Part shown: piece by piece, positions 19,637-26,784 of the stretch
Layout of the letters: each line of letters begins with the position of its first letter
How positions within the stretch are numbered: the first letter of the stretch is position 1
Assembly: GCA_020445645.1 (NCBI GenBank)
Contig: JAGRGG010000004.1
Span: 1 to 33,154, forward strand
DNA: 33,154 nucleotides
Source of the DNA: Geminicoccaceae bacterium
GTDB lineage: Bacteria > Pseudomonadota > Alphaproteobacteria > Geminicoccales > Geminicoccaceae
Reading direction: 5' to 3'
Notes under the pieces: model-generated
The model's input: only the letters and a program-made list of their open reading frames with translations
Told to the model about the DNA's origin: nothing
Database searches by the model: none
Translations under genes and position numbers: made by a program

Positions 19637-20407
19637 TCAACGCATCCGGGTGCAGGCGGCGGCGCACTCTACCCTTCGGCGTAGGCGGATGGGGGTCGTC
19701 TCCGCCGCGAGCGCGTCGTAGAGGAGCATCCGGCCCGACAGCCCCTCGCCCAGGCCGAGCAGTTCCTTGACGACCTCGACCGCCTGGAGCGAGCCGACGA
19801 CGCCGGCGGCGGCGCCGAGCACGCCGCCCCGGGCGCAGGACGGGAGTACCCCGCCGTCCAGGGTCTCGTCGAGGAGGCAGCGCAGGCACGGGTGGGGGGG
19901 GCCTTCGTGAGCCTTCCAGGTGGTGAGCTGGCCGTCCATGCCCTGAACGGCGGCGGCGACGAGCGGCACGCCTTGGCGGCGGCAGGCGTCGTGGACGAGG
20001 AGACGGGTCTCCAGGTTGTCGCTGCCGTCGGCGACCGCGTCCATGCCATCGACGAGCGCGTCGACGTTGGCCGCGTCGAGGTGGGAAGGATGACGCTCGA
20101 TCGTGACGAGGGGGTTCAGGGCGCGAAGTCGGGCGGCGGCGGCCTCGACCTTCGAGGTTCCCTCGTCGCCGGTGGCAAACAGGATCTGGCGTTGCAGGTT
20201 GGAAGGGTCGACCGCGTCGTCGTCGACGATCCGCAGCGTGCCGACCCCGGCGGCGGCGAGGTAGAGGAGGAGGGGCGAACCCAGGCCGCCGGCGCCGACG
20301 ACGAGGACTTTGGCCCGCTTCAGCCGCATCTGCCCTAGCCCGCCCACCTCCGGCAGAACGATCTGCCGGGCGTAGCGGACGATCTCCCCCTCGCTCAACG
20401 CGGTCAT
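19637..20407 (-). CDS. moeB: MoeB/ThiF-family sulfur-carrier adenylyltransferase
   Basis: Proteins of this E1-like family adenylate the C-terminus of a small sulfur carrier (MoaD or ThiS) for molybdopterin or thiamine synthesis. The 256-residue product has the nucleotide motif GAGGLGSP at 38-45, Asp pair near 62-64, SNLQRQ near 69-74, and the conserved SDNLETR stretch near 132. The C-terminal part has GGVLGAAAGVVGSLQAVEVVK. A CLRC pair is present, but the usual second CxxC is replaced by CAAAC close to the C-terminus. Which carrier it serves cannot be told, as no moaD or thiS is present. It starts at 20407 with an AAGGGAA ribosome site; a CtrA box lies 21-35 bases upstream. Confidence 0.85.
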   Translation of the reverse strand: MTALSEGEIVRYARQIVLPEVGGLGQMRLKRAKVLVVGAGGLGSPLLLYLAAAGVGTLRIVDDDAVDPSNLQRQILFATGDEGTSKVEAAAARLRALNPLVTIERHPSHLDAANVDALVDGMDAVADGSDNLETRLLVHDACRRQGVPLVAAAVQGMDGQLTTWKAHEGPPHPCLRCLLDETLDGGVLPSCARGGVLGAAAGVVGSLQAVEVVKELLGLGEGLSGRMLLYDALAAETTPIRLRRRVECAAACTRMR

Positions 20408-20427
20408 GCTCGGTTCCCTTCGCGCCG

Positions 20428-20442
20428 TTAACACCCCCTTAA
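20428..20442 (+). promoter_or_regulatory. CtrA box between the moeB-like gene and the FlhB-like/fliO/fliP operon
   Basis: TTAA at 20428-20431 and 20439-20442 are separated by exactly seven bases, a full CtrA consensus, continuing into CC on the plus strand. The site lies 67 bases before the FlhB-like ATG and 21 bases before the divergent moeB-like ATG. CtrA control of the export-gate operon fits the known class II role; an effect on the moeB-like gene is inferred from position only. Confidence 0.75.
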
Positions 20443-20508
20443 CCATAGGCCGCTAGCGTCTCCCCATCGACGCCCGATCCAGGGCGTTCCGGCCACGAAG
20501 GAGCGCGG

Positions 20509-20793
20509 ATGGCCCACCGCATCGCCGACACCGCCTTTCGGAGCAAGCCCTCGGGGAACCGCTACCCCCGTCGGGTCGGATCGGAGCACGTCAGGATCGC
20601 AGCCCGCGTCCGCGCCTTGGCCGAGGAGCGCAACGTGCCGCTCCACGAGGATCCGAACCTCGCCCGGGTCCTGACCCTGATGGAGGGCGGCGCGCCGGTC
20701 CCCTCGGCGGCGCTCGCCGCCGTGGCGGAGGCGCTGGCCCTTCTCTACCGCCACGACCCGGCGCGGTCGACCTGTGGGAGCAACCTCGCATGA
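20509..20793 (+). CDS. Short FlhB-C-terminal-like flagellar protein
   Basis: The 94-residue product resembles only the cytoplasmic C-terminal domain of FlhB/YscU export-switch proteins. RIAARVRALAEERNVPLHED, NLARVL and PSAALAAVAEALALLYRH correspond to the segment after the autocleavage loop. There is no membrane domain, and the NPTH cleavage motif is absent. Stand-alone FlhB-like proteins of this kind (sometimes called FlhX or FhlB-domain proteins) occur in other bacteria and may replace or modulate the FlhB C-domain. The start at 20509 has a GAAGGAG ribosome site. It heads an operon with fliO and fliP and overlaps the next gene by ATGA. Confidence 0.8.
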   Translation: MAHRIADTAFRSKPSGNRYPRRVGSEHVRIAARVRALAEERNVPLHEDPNLARVLTLMEGGAPVPSAALAAVAEALALLYRHDPARSTCGSNLA

Positions 20794-21104
20794 GTGCCCG
20801 GAACGACGACGCGGCGGCGCGGCTGCGAGCGGCCTCGGCGGCGCTCGACGAGGCCCGGCGCCGGGCGGAACGGGGGGAGGCTCCGGATCTGGCGCCGCTC
20901 GCGGCGACGATCGGAGACTGCCTCGCCCACCTGTCCCGATCGGACGATCCGGCACAAGCCGCCCTGCGGCTCGCGCTCCGCGACGACGCGGAGCGGCTCG
21001 TCCGGACCCTCGACACCAAGAGCGACGAGCTTCGCCGCCGGCTCCGGGAGGGCGGCGCCACGCGCCGCGCGGCCGGGGCCTACGCCAACGGACAGAAGCT
21101 GTGA
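20790..21104 (+). CDS. Unrecognised small helical protein in flagellar export operon
   Basis: I do not recognise this 104-residue product. It is almost entirely predicted helix, rich in Ala, Arg, Asp and Glu, with no membrane segment, signal peptide or cysteine-based motif. A segment at about 65-90 (DDAERLVRTLDTKSDELRRR) looks like a coiled coil. It overlaps the FlhB-like gene before it (ATGA) and fliO after it (GTGA). It is therefore probably translated with them and probably linked to flagellar export. Size and composition would allow a FlgN/FliT-like chaperone or a FliO/FliP assembly factor, but no sequence signature supports either. Confidence 0.7.
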   Translation: MSARNDDAAARLRAASAALDEARRRAERGEAPDLAPLAATIGDCLAHLSRSDDPAQAALRLALRDDAERLVRTLDTKSDELRRRLREGGATRRAAGAYANGQKL

Positions 21105-21373
21105 TCGAGCTTTGGGAAATCGGCCGCTCGGCGGCGATGCTCCTCGTCGTCCTCGGCCTCGTCCTAGCGCTCGGCTGGGGGGCGAAGCGGCTCAAGCTGG
21201 GGCCGGCGGCGGCGAAGGGGGGGCCGGGGCGCAGGCTCCAGGTCGTCGAGAGCCTGTTCCTCGACCCGCGCACCCGCCTCGTCCTGGTCCGGCACGATGG
21301 GGCGGAGCACCTGCTCCTCGTCGGCGCGAACGGCGGGCAGGCGCTCCGTTCCACGGGGGAGGAGCGTCCATGA
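21101..21373 (+). CDS. fliO: Flagellar biosynthesis protein FliO
   Basis: FliO is a small membrane protein that helps the FliP ring assemble in the export gate. The 90-residue product has one N-terminal membrane segment (about 9-27), a basic Arg/Lys patch, then the typical FliO tail RRLQVVESLFLDPRTRLVLVRHDGAEHLLLV. The GTG start at 21101 overlaps the stop of the preceding gene (GTGA), which leaves little other choice. Its own stop overlaps the fliP ATG (ATGA), behind a GAGGAG ribosome site. Confidence 0.92.
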   Translation: MIELWEIGRSAAMLLVVLGLVLALGWGAKRLKLGPAAAKGGPGRRLQVVESLFLDPRTRLVLVRHDGAEHLLLVGANGGQALRSTGEERP

Positions 21374-22113
21374 AGCGCCTTTTGCGGACGGCCCTTCCCC
21401 TCATCGCCCTGGCGGCGGCGTTCCTGCCGGGCGCCGCGGCGGCGCAGGCGCTCACCCTCGACCTCGGCGAGGGCGGCAGCGTCACGGGGCAGATCGTCCG
21501 CCTCGTCCTCCTCGTCACGGTCCTGAGCCTCGCCCCCTCGATCCTCGTCATGGCGACCTCGTTCACCCGGATCGTGATCGTGCTCTCGTTCCTGCGGACG
21601 GCGATCGGCCTCCAGCAGAGCCCGCCCAACGCCGTGATCATCGGCCTGTCGCTGTTTCTCACCCTGTTCATCATGCAGCCGACCTTCGAGGCCGCGTGGG
21701 AGGCGGGGGTCGCTCCCCTCATCGCCGAGGAGATCGACGAGGCGACCGCCTTCGAGCGGGCGTCCGCCCCCTTTCGCACCTTCATGCTGGCGCAGGTGCG
21801 GGAAAAGGACCTCGCCCTCTTCTACGACATCGCCGACCTGCCGCCCGCCGACGGCCCCGACGCCGTGCAGCTGCGCGTCCTCGTCCCGGCCTTCATGATC
21901 AGCGAACTGCGCCGGGCGTTCGAGATCGGCTTTCTCGTCTTCATTCCCTTTCTCGTCGTCGACATGGTCATCGCCTCGGTGCTCATGTCGATGGGCATGA
22001 TGATGCTGCCCCCGGTCATGATCTCCCTGCCCTTCAAGCTGATCTTCTTCGTCCTCGTCGACGGCTGGTACCTCGTCGTGGGCTCGCTCGTGCAGAGCTT
22101 TCATACGTTGTAG
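21370..22113 (+). CDS. fliP: Flagellar export gate protein FliP
   Basis: FliP forms, with FliQ and FliR, the core channel of the flagellar type III secretion gate. The 247-residue product has a cleavable signal peptide (about 1-25, ending AAAQA), then the family stretch LVLLVTVLSLAPSILVMATS and FTRIVIVLSFLRTAIGLQQ. A periplasmic loop and two further membrane segments follow, with VPAFMISELRRAFEIGF and MGMMMLPPVMISLPFK. All are hallmarks of FliP/SctR. It is the last gene of the operon. fliQ and fliR are not in the window and must lie elsewhere. The HDAC-family gene converges on it 24 bases downstream. Confidence 0.97.
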   Translation: MKRLLRTALPLIALAAAFLPGAAAAQALTLDLGEGGSVTGQIVRLVLLVTVLSLAPSILVMATSFTRIVIVLSFLRTAIGLQQSPPNAVIIGLSLFLTLFIMQPTFEAAWEAGVAPLIAEEIDEATAFERASAPFRTFMLAQVREKDLALFYDIADLPPADGPDAVQLRVLVPAFMISELRRAFEIGFLVFIPFLVVDMVIASVLMSMGMMMLPPVMISLPFKLIFFVLVDGWYLVVGSLVQSFHTL

Positions 22114-22128
22114 CGATGGTGCTCATTA

Positions 22129-22140
22129 CGCTTCGCGTCA
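22129..22140 (+). repeat. Core of dispersed ACGCTTCGCGTC repeat between fliP and HDAC-family gene
   Basis: The 12-base core ACGCTTCGCGTC occurs again between convergent genes, overlapping the last bases of the minus-strand gene. Unlike the copies at 7620 and 33105, the following bases do not complete a good hairpin, so this copy may be degenerate or fortuitous. Confidence 0.35.
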
Positions 22141-23043
22141 TCCCGGCAGCGCCGCCGCCGCCCTGTGCAAAACGGCGTGGCGGGCCGCGACTTCGTTGGG
22201 GTCGGTGCCGTAGCCGCCGCCGACGACGCAGGCGACGGGGGTGCCGGATCTGCGGCAGGCGTCGAGGACGAGGGTTTCGCGGGCCATGAGGCCCGCGTCG
22301 GTGAGCTTCAGGCGGCCGAGGCGGTCGCGCTCGTGCGGGTCGACGCCGGCGTTATAGAAGACAAGGTCGGGGCGCTGGGTTTCGATCAAGGACGGCAGCA
22401 GGTTCTGGACGACGTTCAGGTAGGCGGCGTCGCCGGTGCCGGGGTCGAGGGGCACGTCGAGGCTGCTCTCGGCCTTTCGGGCCGGGAAGTTCGTCCGGCA
22501 GTGGATCGAGAGGGTGAAGACGCCGGGGTCGCCGTTCAGGATGGTGGCGGTGCCGTCGCCCTGATGGACGTCGAGGTCGACGACGAGGACGCGGCGGACC
22601 GCACCCTCGGCGAGGAGGAGGCGGGCGGCGACGGCCACGTCGTTGAAGAGGCAGAAGCCGGCGCCGAAGCCCTCGTGGGCGTGGTGGCTGCCGCCCGCCA
22701 TGTTGCAGGCGATCCCCCCTTCGAGGGCGAGGCGACCGGCCAGCACCGTGCCGGCGACGGCGCAGCGGCCGCGCAGGACGAGCGCCTCGTTCAGGGGAAG
22801 GCCGAGCCGCCGCTCCGCCTCGGGCGCGAGGCGGCGCTCCAGGACGGCGCTGACGTAGGCGGGGTCGTGGGCGAGCTCGAGCCAGCCGCGCGGCGCCGGG
22901 GCCGCCGTGAAGACCCGCTCGGCGGGCGCCAAGCCTTGCGCCTGAAGCAGACGGAACAGGAACCCGAACTTCGGCATCGGGAAGCGGTGACCGGGCGGCA
23001 AAGGCGCCACGTAGGCCGGGTGGTGGACGATGGCGGGGCGCAT
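22138..23043 (-). CDS. Histone deacetylase-family amidohydrolase
   Basis: The 301-residue product belongs to the zinc-dependent HDAC/AcuC/acetylpolyamine-amidohydrolase superfamily, which removes acyl groups from lysines or polyamines. Visible active-site elements are the catalytic pair His120-His121 in GGSHHAHEGFGAGFCLFND, zinc ligands Asp158 and His160 in DLDVHQGDG, the YNAGVDPHERD segment carrying the third zinc Asp, and a C-terminal GGGY. The bacterial substrate cannot be told from sequence. The start at 23043 is chosen for its AAGGA ribosome site and the family start HHPAY; an upstream frame start at 23109 is rejected. It is a single-gene unit on the minus strand, diverging from the glycan cluster. 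Confidence 0.9.
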   Translation of the reverse strand: MRPAIVHHPAYVAPLPPGHRFPMPKFGFLFRLLQAQGLAPAERVFTAAPAPRGWLELAHDPAYVSAVLERRLAPEAERRLGLPLNEALVLRGRCAVAGTVLAGRLALEGGIACNMAGGSHHAHEGFGAGFCLFNDVAVAARLLLAEGAVRRVLVVDLDVHQGDGTATILNGDPGVFTLSIHCRTNFPARKAESSLDVPLDPGTGDAAYLNVVQNLLPSLIETQRPDLVFYNAGVDPHERDRLGRLKLTDAGLMARETLVLDACRRSGTPVACVVGGGYGTDPNEVAARHAVLHRAAAALPG

Positions 23044-23198
23044 CGGGGCTCCTTGCGTGACGCGCGGCGGCGTGCCCGCCATATGGCGTCGTCCCCGGCC
23101 GCCGGCCATCGGCGCCAGTTCCGTCGATCGTGCTTGCCACGGCAGTTTTTAAACTTTAAGTTGATTTAAAGACACATCTTCCCCTGACAGGGTTGAAA
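23044..23198 (+). promoter_or_regulatory. Divergent promoter region before the glycan cluster
   Basis: The gap between the HDAC-family gene and the CDP-glucose dehydratase contains a sharp AT-rich block at 23146-23175. Inside it, CTTTAA (23154-23159) and TTAAAG (23166-23171) form an inverted repeat. This is the likely promoter/operator of the cluster. The TTAA spacings do not fit the CtrA consensus. AGGG about seven bases before the ATG at 23199 serves as ribosome site. Confidence 0.45.
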
Positions 23199-24326
23199 AT
23201 GCACATCGATCCTTCGTTCTGGCTCAACCGCCGCGTGCTGGTGACGGGGCATACCGGCTTCAAGGGCATCTGGCTGTCGGCGTGGCTGAGCGAGCTTGGG
23301 GCGGATGTGGTCGGCTTCGCCCTGCCGCCCGGCCACGCGGCGTCGCTCTACTACCTCGCCGACATCGACAAGCGGGTCGCCAACGTCACAGGGGACATCC
23401 GCGACCGCGACCTTCTCGTCCGCACCGTGCGTCAGCACCAGCCGGAGGTGGTCTTCCACCTCGCGGCCCAGTCCCTGGTCCTGCCGGGAATCAAGGACCC
23501 CGTGCTCACCTTCGAGAGCAACGTGATGGGCACGCTCAACCTCCTGGAGGCGGCGCGCCACGACCGCGACCTCGCGGCCCTTCTCGTCGTGACGAGCGAC
23601 AAGGTCTACGCGCCCTCGGAGCAGCCCCGCCGCGAGGGCGACCCGCTCGGCGGGCACGACCCCTACGCGGCCAGCAAGGCGGCGGCCGAACTCGTCGCCG
23701 CCACCTACGCCCGGCTCTACCTCACGCCGGGGGACGGGATCGGGGTGGCGACGGCGCGGGCCGGCAACGTCGTCGGCGGCGGCGACTTCAGCCCGCACCG
23801 GCTTTTCCCGGACCTCGTCCGGGCCGCCTACGACGACCGCGTCGCCCGCATTCGCAACCCCGAAGCGACCCGGCCCTGGCAGCACGTCCTCGACGCCCTG
23901 CACGGCTACCTCGTCCTCGCCCAGGAGCTGGCGCGGCAGCCGGAAGCGTTCAAAGGCGCCTGGAACTTCGGCCCGCTCGACGAGCGCGAATGGACCGTGG
24001 GGCAGGTCGCGGACGAGGCGATGCCGATCCTCGGCGGGAGCTGGGCGCCCGACCCCTCCGCCGGATCGGGGGCCAAAGCCGGCGCCGAAGCGCCCGTCCT
24101 GCGCCTCGCCTCGGACCGGGCCGTGCGCCAGCTCGCGTGGCGCCCCGTCCTCGACACCCACCGGGCGATCGCGTGGACGGCGGCCGACTACCGCGAGTTC
24201 GTCGAGGAGCAGCGGGCCGACTGGCTGTTCCGGCGCATCGACGCGTTCGCCGGCCGGGGCGGCGACCACGCTGCGACCAAGCGCCGTCGCCTCAGCATCA
24301 AGGGGGACAGACATGCCGTTGGTTGA
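23199..24326 (+). CDS. rfbG: CDP-glucose 4,6-dehydratase
   Basis: This SDR enzyme converts CDP-glucose to CDP-4-keto-6-deoxyglucose, the branch point to CDP-linked deoxysugars. The 375-residue product has the NAD-binding motif TGHTGFKG near residues 17-24, typical of RfbG. It also has the catalytic YAASK (Tyr-x3-Lys) near residue 157, preceded by TSDKVYAPSEQPRREGDPLGG-type sequence, and NVVGGGDFSPHRLFPD. The substrate is further supported by the adjacent cytidylyltransferase. An in-frame TTG at 23193 would add two residues; the ATG at 23199 is preferred. The last 14 bases overlap rfbF. Confidence 0.93.
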   Translation: MHIDPSFWLNRRVLVTGHTGFKGIWLSAWLSELGADVVGFALPPGHAASLYYLADIDKRVANVTGDIRDRDLLVRTVRQHQPEVVFHLAAQSLVLPGIKDPVLTFESNVMGTLNLLEAARHDRDLAALLVVTSDKVYAPSEQPRREGDPLGGHDPYAASKAAAELVAATYARLYLTPGDGIGVATARAGNVVGGGDFSPHRLFPDLVRAAYDDRVARIRNPEATRPWQHVLDALHGYLVLAQELARQPEAFKGAWNFGPLDEREWTVGQVADEAMPILGGSWAPDPSAGSGAKAGAEAPVLRLASDRAVRQLAWRPVLDTHRAIAWTAADYREFVEEQRADWLFRRIDAFAGRGGDHAATKRRRLSIKGDRHAVG

Positions 24327-25140
24327 ACCCGAGGACGTTCCCGTCTTCATCCTCTGCGGCGGGCTCGGCACGCGCCTGGGCGAGGCGGCCGAGGGGATGC
24401 CGAAGCCGATGGTGACGATCGGCGACCGGCCGATCGTCGCCCACATCATGCAGACCTACCGCCGCCACGGCTACCGCCGCTTCGTGCTCTGCGCCGGCTA
24501 CAGGGCCGAGGTGCTCAGCACCTATTTCCTGAGCTACGCCGGGATCGCCAACGACTTCACGATCGACATGGGCACCCGCGAGGTCGCCTACCACCAGTCG
24601 AAGGCGGCGCCCGACTGGGAGGTGACGATCGCGCACACGGGGCTCGGCACCCAGACGGGCGCCCGGATCGCCCAGGCCGCCGCCCGGCATCTCGGCGACG
24701 TCGAGCACTTCGCCGTCACCTACGGCGACGGCCTCACCGACGCCGACCTCGGCGCCGAACTCGACTTCCACCTCGGGCACGGCCGGATCGGCACCTCGCT
24801 CGCCATCAACCCCGTCTCGCGCTTCGGGATGCTCGGCCTGGACGGCGGGCGGGTGCACAGCTTCAGCGAGAAGCCGACCGAGGAGGCGACCTGGATCAAC
24901 GGGGGGTTCTTCCTCTTCCGCCGCCGCTTCATGGACTACCTCGACGCCGCGCCGGACTGCGTCCTGGAGCAGGCGCCGCTCCGCCGGCTCACCGAGGACG
25001 GCGAATTGATGGCCTTCCAGCACCAGGGCTTCTGGTCGTGCATGGACACGCCCCGCGACCGCGACGGGATGCGCTCGCTTTGGGAGAGCGGCGCCGCCCC
25101 CTGGCAGGGGATGCCCGGGCGCGCGGACGGGACGGGCTGA
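24313..25140 (+). CDS. rfbF: Glucose-1-phosphate cytidylyltransferase
   Basis: RfbF activates glucose-1-phosphate with CTP to give CDP-glucose, the substrate of the dehydratase encoded just before. The 275-residue product has the nucleotidyltransferase signature LCGGLGTRLGE and the sugar-binding segment MPKPMVTIGDRPI. It also has TYGDGLTDADL (metal-binding Asp) and FSEKPTEEATWINGGFF, close to known RfbF proteins. The start has an AGGGGG ribosome site inside the preceding gene. Its stop overlaps the next ATG (TGATG). Confidence 0.94.
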   Translation: MPLVEPEDVPVFILCGGLGTRLGEAAEGMPKPMVTIGDRPIVAHIMQTYRRHGYRRFVLCAGYRAEVLSTYFLSYAGIANDFTIDMGTREVAYHQSKAAPDWEVTIAHTGLGTQTGARIAQAAARHLGDVEHFAVTYGDGLTDADLGAELDFHLGHGRIGTSLAINPVSRFGMLGLDGGRVHSFSEKPTEEATWINGGFFLFRRRFMDYLDAAPDCVLEQAPLRRLTEDGELMAFQHQGFWSCMDTPRDRDGMRSLWESGAAPWQGMPGRADGTG

Positions 25141-25739
25141 TGCGCCGGCTGGCCAACCCCATGCCGGGCGTCCACCTGCTCGAGGCCGAGCCGAGGCGGG
25201 ACGAGCGCGGCGCCTTCGCCCGAACCTTCTGCGTCGACGAGATGGCGGGGTTCGGCATCGTGGCCAGGGTCCGCCAGGGCAACCTGTCGCGCACGAGCCG
25301 CCCCGGCACGGTCCGGGGGCTCCACTTCCAGCGCCCGCCCTTCGCCGAGACGAAGATCGTGCAATGCCTCGCCGGCAGCGTCCACGACGCGGTCGTCGAC
25401 CTAAGGATGGGCTCGCCCACCTTCGGCAGCAGCTTCACCGCCACACTCTCGCCGGGGAACGGCCGGATCATGGTGGTGCCGGAGGGCTGCGCGCACGGCT
25501 TTCAGGCGCTCGCCCAGGACAGCCTCGTCCACTACCTCGTGACGGCGCCCTACGCCCCGGAAGCCGAGGGGGGGCTGCGTTACGACGACCCCTTCGCCGC
25601 CGTCGTCTGGCCGCTCCCGCCGCGCCACGTCTCGGCGCGCGACCTCGCCCACGCTCCCTTCGACCCGGCGCTGGACGCCCTCCCGGGATTTTCCGCATTC
25701 CCCATCGCCGACAGGATCCCCGAATGCGCGTTCTCCTGA
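25140..25739 (+). CDS. RmlC-type sugar-nucleotide 3,5-epimerase
   Basis: The 199-residue cupin is of the dTDP-4-dehydrorhamnose 3,5-epimerase family. It shows RTFCVDEMAGFG, QGNLSRTSRPGTVRGLHFQ with the catalytic His, VPEGCAHGFQAL, and the YAPEAEGGLRYDDP stretch holding the Tyr and Asp region. Named members act on dTDP-sugars, but no RmlA, RmlB or RmlD is encoded nearby. The likely substrate is therefore the CDP-4-keto-6-deoxyglucose made by its two operon neighbours; this is inference. It overlaps both neighbours (TGATG before, 16 bases after). Confidence 0.85.
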   Translation: MRRLANPMPGVHLLEAEPRRDERGAFARTFCVDEMAGFGIVARVRQGNLSRTSRPGTVRGLHFQRPPFAETKIVQCLAGSVHDAVVDLRMGSPTFGSSFTATLSPGNGRIMVVPEGCAHGFQALAQDSLVHYLVTAPYAPEAEGGLRYDDPFAAVVWPLPPRHVSARDLAHAPFDPALDALPGFSAFPIADRIPECAFS

Positions 25740-26686
25740 CCGGCGCCAGCTCGTTCACCGGCATGTGGCTCGTCCTGGCGCTGGCCAAGCGCGGCGTCGA
25801 GGTGGTGGCGGCGCTGCGCGGCGATCCCCGTCGCTACGACGCGGTCCGGCAGGCGCGCATGACCCAGGTGGCGGCGCACGCGGCCGTCCTCCCCGAGGCG
25901 CCGATGGGAAGCCAAGCGCTGTACGACGCCGCCGACCGGCTCGGCCCCTTCGAGGGCCTGGTCCTGCACGGCGCGCACGTCGGCGACTTCAAGGATCCCG
26001 CCTACGATGCCGGGCGCGCCGTCGTCGCCAACACAGCGGGGCTGGAGCGGCTCGTGGTCCGCCTGAAGGCGAACGGGCTGAAGCGCATCGTCGCCACGGG
26101 CAGCGTCTTCGAGGCGGGCGAGGGCCGGGGCGACGGGCCGCTCCACCACGTCGGCGCCTACGGCTTCGCCAAGTCGATGACCTGGGAGATCCTGAAGGAG
26201 ACGGCCGACCGCGAGGCCGTGGATCTGGCAAAGTTCGTCATTGCCAGTCCCTTTGGGGCCTACGAGAAGCCGGGCTTCGTCCAGGAATTGATGCGGCGCT
26301 GGCTCGCCGGCGAGACGGCCTACGTCCGCACCCCCCAGGTCGGGCGCGACTGGGTCCCGGCCCCGGCCTTGGCCGAAGCGCACGCCGACATGGTCGCCGC
26401 CGCCCCGCCTTATCCCCCCCTCGCCCGGCTGACGCCGAGCTTCCTGCCGCTCACGAACGGCGCGTTCGCGGCCTTCCTCGCCCGCGAGGCGCGTTCCCGG
26501 CTGGGGCGCCCCTGCGCCCTTCGCCTCGCCGACCCGCCCGAACCCCCGGACGGCCCGCTGGAGCGCTACGGCGTCGACCGCCTCCCCGACGGCGACGGTC
26601 AAGTCCTGCGGGACGTTCTCGACGGCCTCGTCGGATGGCATCAGCGATTGGCTGAAAGGAAGCAGGGTTATTCGCTTATAAGTTGA
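25724..26686 (+). CDS. NAD(P)-dependent SDR epimerase/reductase
   Basis: The 320-residue extended SDR begins with the nucleotide motif TGASSFTG. It has the catalytic Ser region ATGSVFEAGEG and YGFAK (Tyr-x3-Lys). Family members reduce or epimerise nucleotide sugars. Following the 3,5-epimerase, it most likely reduces the 4-keto group to finish a CDP-6-deoxy-L-hexose, the role RmlD has in the dTDP pathway; the exact sugar cannot be told. The ATG at 25724 lies in the previous gene, with an AGGA ribosome site. A 98-base gap follows, with a GC hairpin at 26712-26727 and no T-tract. Confidence 0.82.
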   Translation: MRVLLTGASSFTGMWLVLALAKRGVEVVAALRGDPRRYDAVRQARMTQVAAHAAVLPEAPMGSQALYDAADRLGPFEGLVLHGAHVGDFKDPAYDAGRAVVANTAGLERLVVRLKANGLKRIVATGSVFEAGEGRGDGPLHHVGAYGFAKSMTWEILKETADREAVDLAKFVIASPFGAYEKPGFVQELMRRWLAGETAYVRTPQVGRDWVPAPALAEAHADMVAAAPPYPPLARLTPSFLPLTNGAFAAFLAREARSRLGRPCALRLADPPEPPDGPLERYGVDRLPDGDGQVLRDVLDGLVGWHQRLAERKQGYSLIS

Positions 26687-26784
26687 TAAACTCCTGCCCT
26701 TGCGGCATCATGCGCCCCAACGGGCGCCCGGTGCGGCGGAGCACGAACGAACGCCTTCCCTAAAGATTCGCACGGAGAAAGCTC

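Noticed and set aside
20509-20793. First guess of FlgB for the gene heading the fliO-fliP operon
   Set aside because: There is no rod/hook N-terminal motif; the sequence aligns instead with the FlhB cytoplasmic C-domain.
23149-23171. CtrA box before the glycan cluster
   Set aside because: Several TTAA motifs are present but spaced 3, 6 and 13 bases apart, never 7.
26710-26763. 17-codon frame in the gap before the GT2 gene
   Set aside because: No ribosome site, Arg-rich, overlaps a GC hairpin; most likely chance.
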